A stretch of 64,000 bases of DNA. Origin: Saccharothrix ecbatanensis. Its GTDB lineage: Bacteria; Actinomycetota; Actinomycetes; Mycobacteriales; Pseudonocardiaceae. Each line of letters starts with the position of its first letter. Positions within the stretch are counted from its first letter, which is position 1. The stretch covers positions 4,712,001-4,776,000 of the forward strand of contig NZ_JACHMO010000001.1 in NCBI RefSeq assembly GCF_014205015.1, in the 5' to 3' direction. Below the pieces are notes generated by a model. It did not search any database and had not been told where the DNA came from. It saw only the letters and a program-made list of their open reading frames with translations. Shown here piece after piece: positions 60,733 through 64,000 of the stretch. Both the position numbers and the translations under genes were made by a program.

Positions 60733-61881
60733 ATGATCGGAGATCATTGGACGAACGGGCCCGTCGGGCTCGGCGCGGCGGGCCGGGTGACGCGGGCGGG
60801 GTGCAAGTCCGTGCTCGTGGTCGTGCCGCACGTGGTCGCGGGGACGCGGTTGGCGGACCTGCTGCCGTTGCTGGAAGCGGACCACCGCGTGCAGGTGCTG
60901 TTCACCATCGAGGGGTCGGTGCACGGCACGGAGGAGTTCACCCGCCGGCTCGGCGGGCACGTCCTGCCGTGGGACCAGGCGATCCGGCAGCGGTTCGACC
61001 TGGTGCTCGCGGCGAGTTTCCGCGGGCTCGACCGGCTGCACGGGCCGGCGCTCGTGCTGCCGCACGGGGTCGGGGCGCTGAAATCCCGACTGCGGCCACG
61101 AGCCTCGAACGCGCTGCCGGCGCACGGCCTCAGCCGGGAGCAGTTGGTGCGCGACGGGCGGGTGGTCGCCGCGGCGTTAGCGCTGTCGCACCAAGACGAA
61201 CTGGACGCGTTGCGCGCGTCGTGCCCGGAGGCCGAACCGGCCGCGGTGGTGGCCGGTGACATCTGCCTCGACCGGATGGTCGCCGGCCTGCCGTACCGGG
61301 AGCACTACCGGCGGGCGCTGGGGATCACGCACGATCAACGGCTGGTGGTGGTCAGCTCGACGTGGACGCCGCACTCGGCGTTCGGTGCGCACATCGGGCT
61401 GTACCGCACGCTGCTCGACGCCGGTCACCCGGTGGCGGCGGTCCTGCACCCGAACATCTGGAGCGTGCACGGCGCCAGGCAGGTGCTCGCCTGGCTGCCG
61501 GACGGGCTGCTGGTGATCCCGCCGGAGGAGGGGTGGCGGGCCGCCTTGATCGCGGCGGACGTGGTCATAGGCGACCACGGCTCGTGCACGCAGTACGCGG
61601 CGGCGATCGGCAGGCCGGTCCTGCTGACCCCGCTCGCGGAAGGTCTGCTGCGCGAAGGAAGCCCTGCCGACGTGCTCTACCGACGTGTGCCCGTGGTCGA
61701 CCCCGGCCGCCCGGTGCTCGACGACGCCGTCGTCGTGCCGGGGATGGCCGAGGTGATCAGCTCGTGCCCCGGCGACGCAGGCGTCGTCCTGCGCCGCACG
61801 ATGTACCGCCTCATGAACCTGTCCGAGCCCGCGCGTGCGGTGCCCGTGTCGCCGGTGGAGGTGCCCCGTGTGGTGGGGTGA
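60733..61881 (+). CDS. GT-B-fold-like protein of unknown function
   Basis: A 382-residue protein with two Rossmann-like halves. The first half contains VLVVVPHVVAGTRLADLLPLL and DLVLAASFRGLDRLHGP; the second RLVVVSSTWTPHSAF, VAAVLHPNIWSVHG and VVIGDHGSCTQYAAAIGRPVLL. The last resembles donor-binding regions of CDP-glycerol glycerophosphotransferase or other GT-B enzymes. It is divergent from one AfsR-type gene and convergent with another, and may be their target. ATG 60718 is an alternative start. Confidence 0.65.
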   Translation: MIGDHWTNGPVGLGAAGRVTRAGCKSVLVVVPHVVAGTRLADLLPLLEADHRVQVLFTIEGSVHGTEEFTRRLGGHVLPWDQAIRQRFDLVLAASFRGLDRLHGPALVLPHGVGALKSRLRPRASNALPAHGLSREQLVRDGRVVAAALALSHQDELDALRASCPEAEPAAVVAGDICLDRMVAGLPYREHYRRALGITHDQRLVVVSSTWTPHSAFGAHIGLYRTLLDAGHPVAAVLHPNIWSVHGARQVLAWLPDGLLVIPPEEGWRAALIAADVVIGDHGSCTQYAAAIGRPVLLTPLAEGLLREGSPADVLYRRVPVVDPGRPVLDDAVVVPGMAEVISSCPGDAGVVLRRTMYRLMNLSEPARAVPVSPVEVPRVVG

Positions 61882-62056
61882 CTGGCAGACGGAGGCGCCG
61901 GGCGTGTGGCGGGTGGTGGGCGGTCCGTGGGACGGATTCGTGGTGGCGGACGGCGAAGTCGCCACACGGCGCTGGGTGGCGGTCGCCGATGTGGTGGTCT
62001 ACTCGGCCAAGCGGGACCGGACGCGGTCCGGCACCGGCTCGCCGGCACTGGTGTAG
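61868..62056 (+). CDS. Possible small hypothetical protein
   Basis: A 62-residue frame starting with GTG inside the last codons of the GT-B-like gene. It is rich in Trp and Gly (WWGDWQ, VWRVVGGPWDGFVV), a non-random composition. It overlaps the GT-B gene by 14 bp and the convergent regulator by 58 bp, which weakens the case. Confidence 0.35.
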   Translation: MWWGDWQTEAPGVWRVVGGPWDGFVVADGEVATRRWVAVADVVVYSAKRDRTRSGTGSPALV

Positions 62057-64000
62057 GTGTCCGCCGCCGCCCTGACGTGGTCCTGCTCCGCCGCCCGTTC
62101 ACCACGACGGGCCGCCACGTCGGCGAGGAGCAGGAGCACGTCGGCGACGTAGCCGGGCGACTTCGTCTCCGCCATCACGGGCAGGGCCTCGCCCAGGAGC
62201 CGGGCCGCCTCGTCCACGCGGTCCAAGGCGAGGGTCGGCACGGCGAGCACGGTGCGGACCCGGGCCAGTTCGAGGACCTGGTTCAGCTCCGCCATGATCG
62301 ACGCGGACGTGGTGAGCTCGGCCACGGCGTCTTCGTGCCGTCCCAGGTCGGTCAGCGCCTCACCGATCCTGCGGTGTGCCAGTGCCTCGCCGCGCCGCCT
62401 GCCCAGCGCCGATTCGATCCCGAGCGCCCGCCGGAAGTACTCCAGCGCGCTCTCGGGATCGCCCTGCTTGCGGGAGATGCGGCCGAGTTGCCGCAACGCG
62501 GTGGCGACCGAAGCCCGGTCGCCTTCGCGTTCGGCCAGTTCCAGCGCCGTCGACACTTCACGGGACGCGTCCTCCTGCCGTCCCGCGTTGAGGTAGCCGA
62601 TGGCGAGCTGCATCCTGAGCCGGGACTGCGCCACGGCGTGGTGGTCGAGTCGCGCGGCCTCCGCTCCGGCTTCGGACACGGCGATCCAGTCGGCGATGTG
62701 GTGCCGGTGCAGGAAGAAGCCGAACATGGCCTCGGCCGTCTGCCAGGTCAGCGCGTGCCAGCCGCGGTCGGCTGCCTCGCGGATCGACTGGACCAGGTTC
62801 GCGCGCTCGGTCTCCAGCCAGTCGAGCGCCGGGGCGGCGTGGTCGAACGCCGCGACCGCCGACGCATAGCGCGGTCCGAGGCGAGGCCGGTCCGGCACCA
62901 CGGCGAGGTCCGCGGTCACCGCCCGGTCCAGGTACCACTCGACCACTCGGCGCACCACGGCCTCGTTCTCCGTCGCCGGGTCGCCTTCGGTCTGCCGGCG
63001 GGCGTGCAGCCGGAGCAGGTCGTGGAAGCGGAACCGTTCGTCGCCCACTTCCGTGAGGAGGTTCTTCTCCACCAGCTGCTCCACCACCGCACGCACCTCT
63101 TCCTCGGGTTCACCGGCTGCCGCGGCCGCGGCTCCCACACCGAACGACACACCCGGATGCAGGCCGCACCTGCGGTAGACCCGGGCGTGGTGCGCCGGAA
63201 GCTCCGAATAGGACAGATCGAACACCGCCTCGACCGAAAGCTCTTCGTCCAGCTTCAACGCCGTCAGACGTCCCGCGCGCAGAGTCCCGACCTCCATCGA
63301 CAGCGAGCGTTTCGGCCTCGTTGACAGACGGGCGCCCACTACCGACAGGGCGATTGGCAGTCCACCGCAGAGCCTCGCCAGTTCGCGCGCCGCGCCGAGT
63401 TCCGACGCGACCCTCTCACCCAGCGCGCGGGTGAGCAGTTCGACGGAGGCGTTCTCGTCGAACGAGCCGACGTCGACGAACCGGGCGCCATCGGCGGCGA
63501 GCCCGCTCAACCGCCACCGGCTGGTGACCACCACGGCACTGCGGGACGACGCCGGTAACAGCGGCCTGACCTGCGCCGCGGACACCGCGCCGTCCAACAG
63601 CAAGGCCACCGCCCGTTCCGCCGTGAGCGTGCGGAACGCGGCCTGTCTTCGGGCCAACCCCAACGGGATGTCGGCGGACGGGACGCCGAGCGCGAGCAGG
63701 AACCACTCCAGCACTTCCGTGGGGGTGACCGGACCGTCCACGCTGTCGATGCCCAGGTCGACGTACAGCTGACCGTCCGGGAACCGGGAGCTGGCCCCGT
63801 GCAGCCACCGCAGCGCCAGCGACGTCTTGCCCACCCCGCCTGCACCGCTCACCACCGCGACGAGCGCCTCGTCGACGTCCAGCCAGTCGTCCAGCTGGGC
63901 CAACTCCCTGCCCCTGCCGGCGAACAGCTTCGGCGCGGGCGGGAGTTGGTGCGGTATCACCGCTTCGACCCGCGGGCCGTGAAAGTGCACCGCCCCGATG
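61999..64000 (-). CDS. NB-ARC/TPR regulator, truncated at the right edge
   Basis: STAND NTPase with a TPR tail (at least 667 residues inside the window). The visible N-terminus HFHGPRVEAVIPHQLPPAPKLFAGR is the linker that normally follows an upstream GAVHFH-type segment, so the gene very likely continues past 64000. Walker A GAGGVGKTSL, Walker B region VALLLDGA, winged-helix arm RFRFHDLLRLHARR, and TPRs (ATALRQLGRISRKQGDPESALEYFRRAL) follow. Related to the AfsR C-terminal architecture; any DNA-binding domain is outside the window. Confidence 0.88.
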   Translation of the reverse strand, partial: IGAVHFHGPRVEAVIPHQLPPAPKLFAGRGRELAQLDDWLDVDEALVAVVSGAGGVGKTSLALRWLHGASSRFPDGQLYVDLGIDSVDGPVTPTEVLEWFLLALGVPSADIPLGLARRQAAFRTLTAERAVALLLDGAVSAAQVRPLLPASSRSAVVVTSRWRLSGLAADGARFVDVGSFDENASVELLTRALGERVASELGAARELARLCGGLPIALSVVGARLSTRPKRSLSMEVGTLRAGRLTALKLDEELSVEAVFDLSYSELPAHHARVYRRCGLHPGVSFGVGAAAAAAGEPEEEVRAVVEQLVEKNLLTEVGDERFRFHDLLRLHARRQTEGDPATENEAVVRRVVEWYLDRAVTADLAVVPDRPRLGPRYASAVAAFDHAAPALDWLETERANLVQSIREAADRGWHALTWQTAEAMFGFFLHRHHIADWIAVSEAGAEAARLDHHAVAQSRLRMQLAIGYLNAGRQEDASREVSTALELAEREGDRASVATALRQLGRISRKQGDPESALEYFRRALGIESALGRRRGEALAHRRIGEALTDLGRHEDAVAELTTSASIMAELNQVLELARVRTVLAVPTLALDRVDEAARLLGEALPVMAETKSPGYVADVLLLLADVAARRGERAAEQDHVRAAADTYTSAGEPVPDRVRSRLAE

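Overview
The window is high-GC actinomycete chromosome. The locus thrS - HIT - (interruption) - pgsA - PIM acyltransferase - pimA - Nudix is the phosphatidylinositol mannoside (PIM) locus known from mycobacteria and relatives. A conservon (roadblock/DUF742/GTPase plus sensor kinase), AfsR/SARP-type regulators, an F420-type luciferase-like oxidoreductase and an indole prenyltransferase beside a tryptophanase point to a secondary-metabolite-rich actinomycete, most likely Pseudonocardiales. The family assignment is inference. I recognised no tRNA, rRNA, CRISPR array or complete insertion sequence.

Layout. 1-2.4 kb: azlCD branched-chain amino-acid exporter with a divergent XRE-cupin regulator, then a VapBC-type toxin-antitoxin pair. 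2.4-5.7 kb: pdxS and an EF-G2-like GTPase. 5.7-6.5 kb: a gene-free island of short tandem repeats. 6.5-20 kb: reductive pyrimidine catabolism in two blocks. One block is mmsA, a class III aminotransferase and a PucR regulator. The other is a LysR regulator, NCS1 permease, beta-ureidopropionase, dihydropyrimidinase and an LLM oxidoreductase. Secreted and processing proteins (a streptogrisin-type protease among them) lie between. 20-24.4 kb: a lipoprotein, a DUF4240 protein, a bacterial PH-domain protein, an SPFH protein and a cyclase-fold protein. 24.7-28.4 kb: the PIM operon. 28.4-35.5 kb: a cassette that separates pgsA from HIT/thrS. It holds an orphan XRE regulator, a compact operon (amino-acid adenylation protein, membrane flavoprotein reductase, crotonase, ECF sigma, anti-sigma) and an alpha/beta hydrolase. 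35.5-39.3 kb: HIT, thrS, and a Clp-N/HTH pair with palindromic operators.

40.1-46.7 kb holds an amine-catabolism cluster: GntR, SDR, aldehyde dehydrogenase, class I amidotransferase, glutamine-synthetase-like ligase and a divergent ethanolamine-type permease. It reads as gamma-glutamylation of ethanolamine, oxidation, and hydrolysis to glycine and glutamate. 46.8-48.3 kb: a CAP-domain secreted protein and 3-hydroxyacyl-CoA dehydrogenase. 48.7-51.3 kb: indole prenyltransferase and tryptophanase separated by a MITE-like palindrome. 51.8-55.6 kb: conservon cvnABCD. 55.8-57.1 kb: a secreted beta-propeller and a small peptide. 57.5-64 kb: two AfsR/NB-ARC/TPR regulators flanking a GT-B-like protein; the second runs off the right edge.

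The least expected theme is structural. At eight or more gene ends the bases around the stop codon are the terminal unit of a short tandem array (9-45 bp units) that runs downstream. The best functional candidate for an undescribed system is the adenylation/membrane-flavoprotein/crotonase operon with its own sigma/anti-sigma pair.
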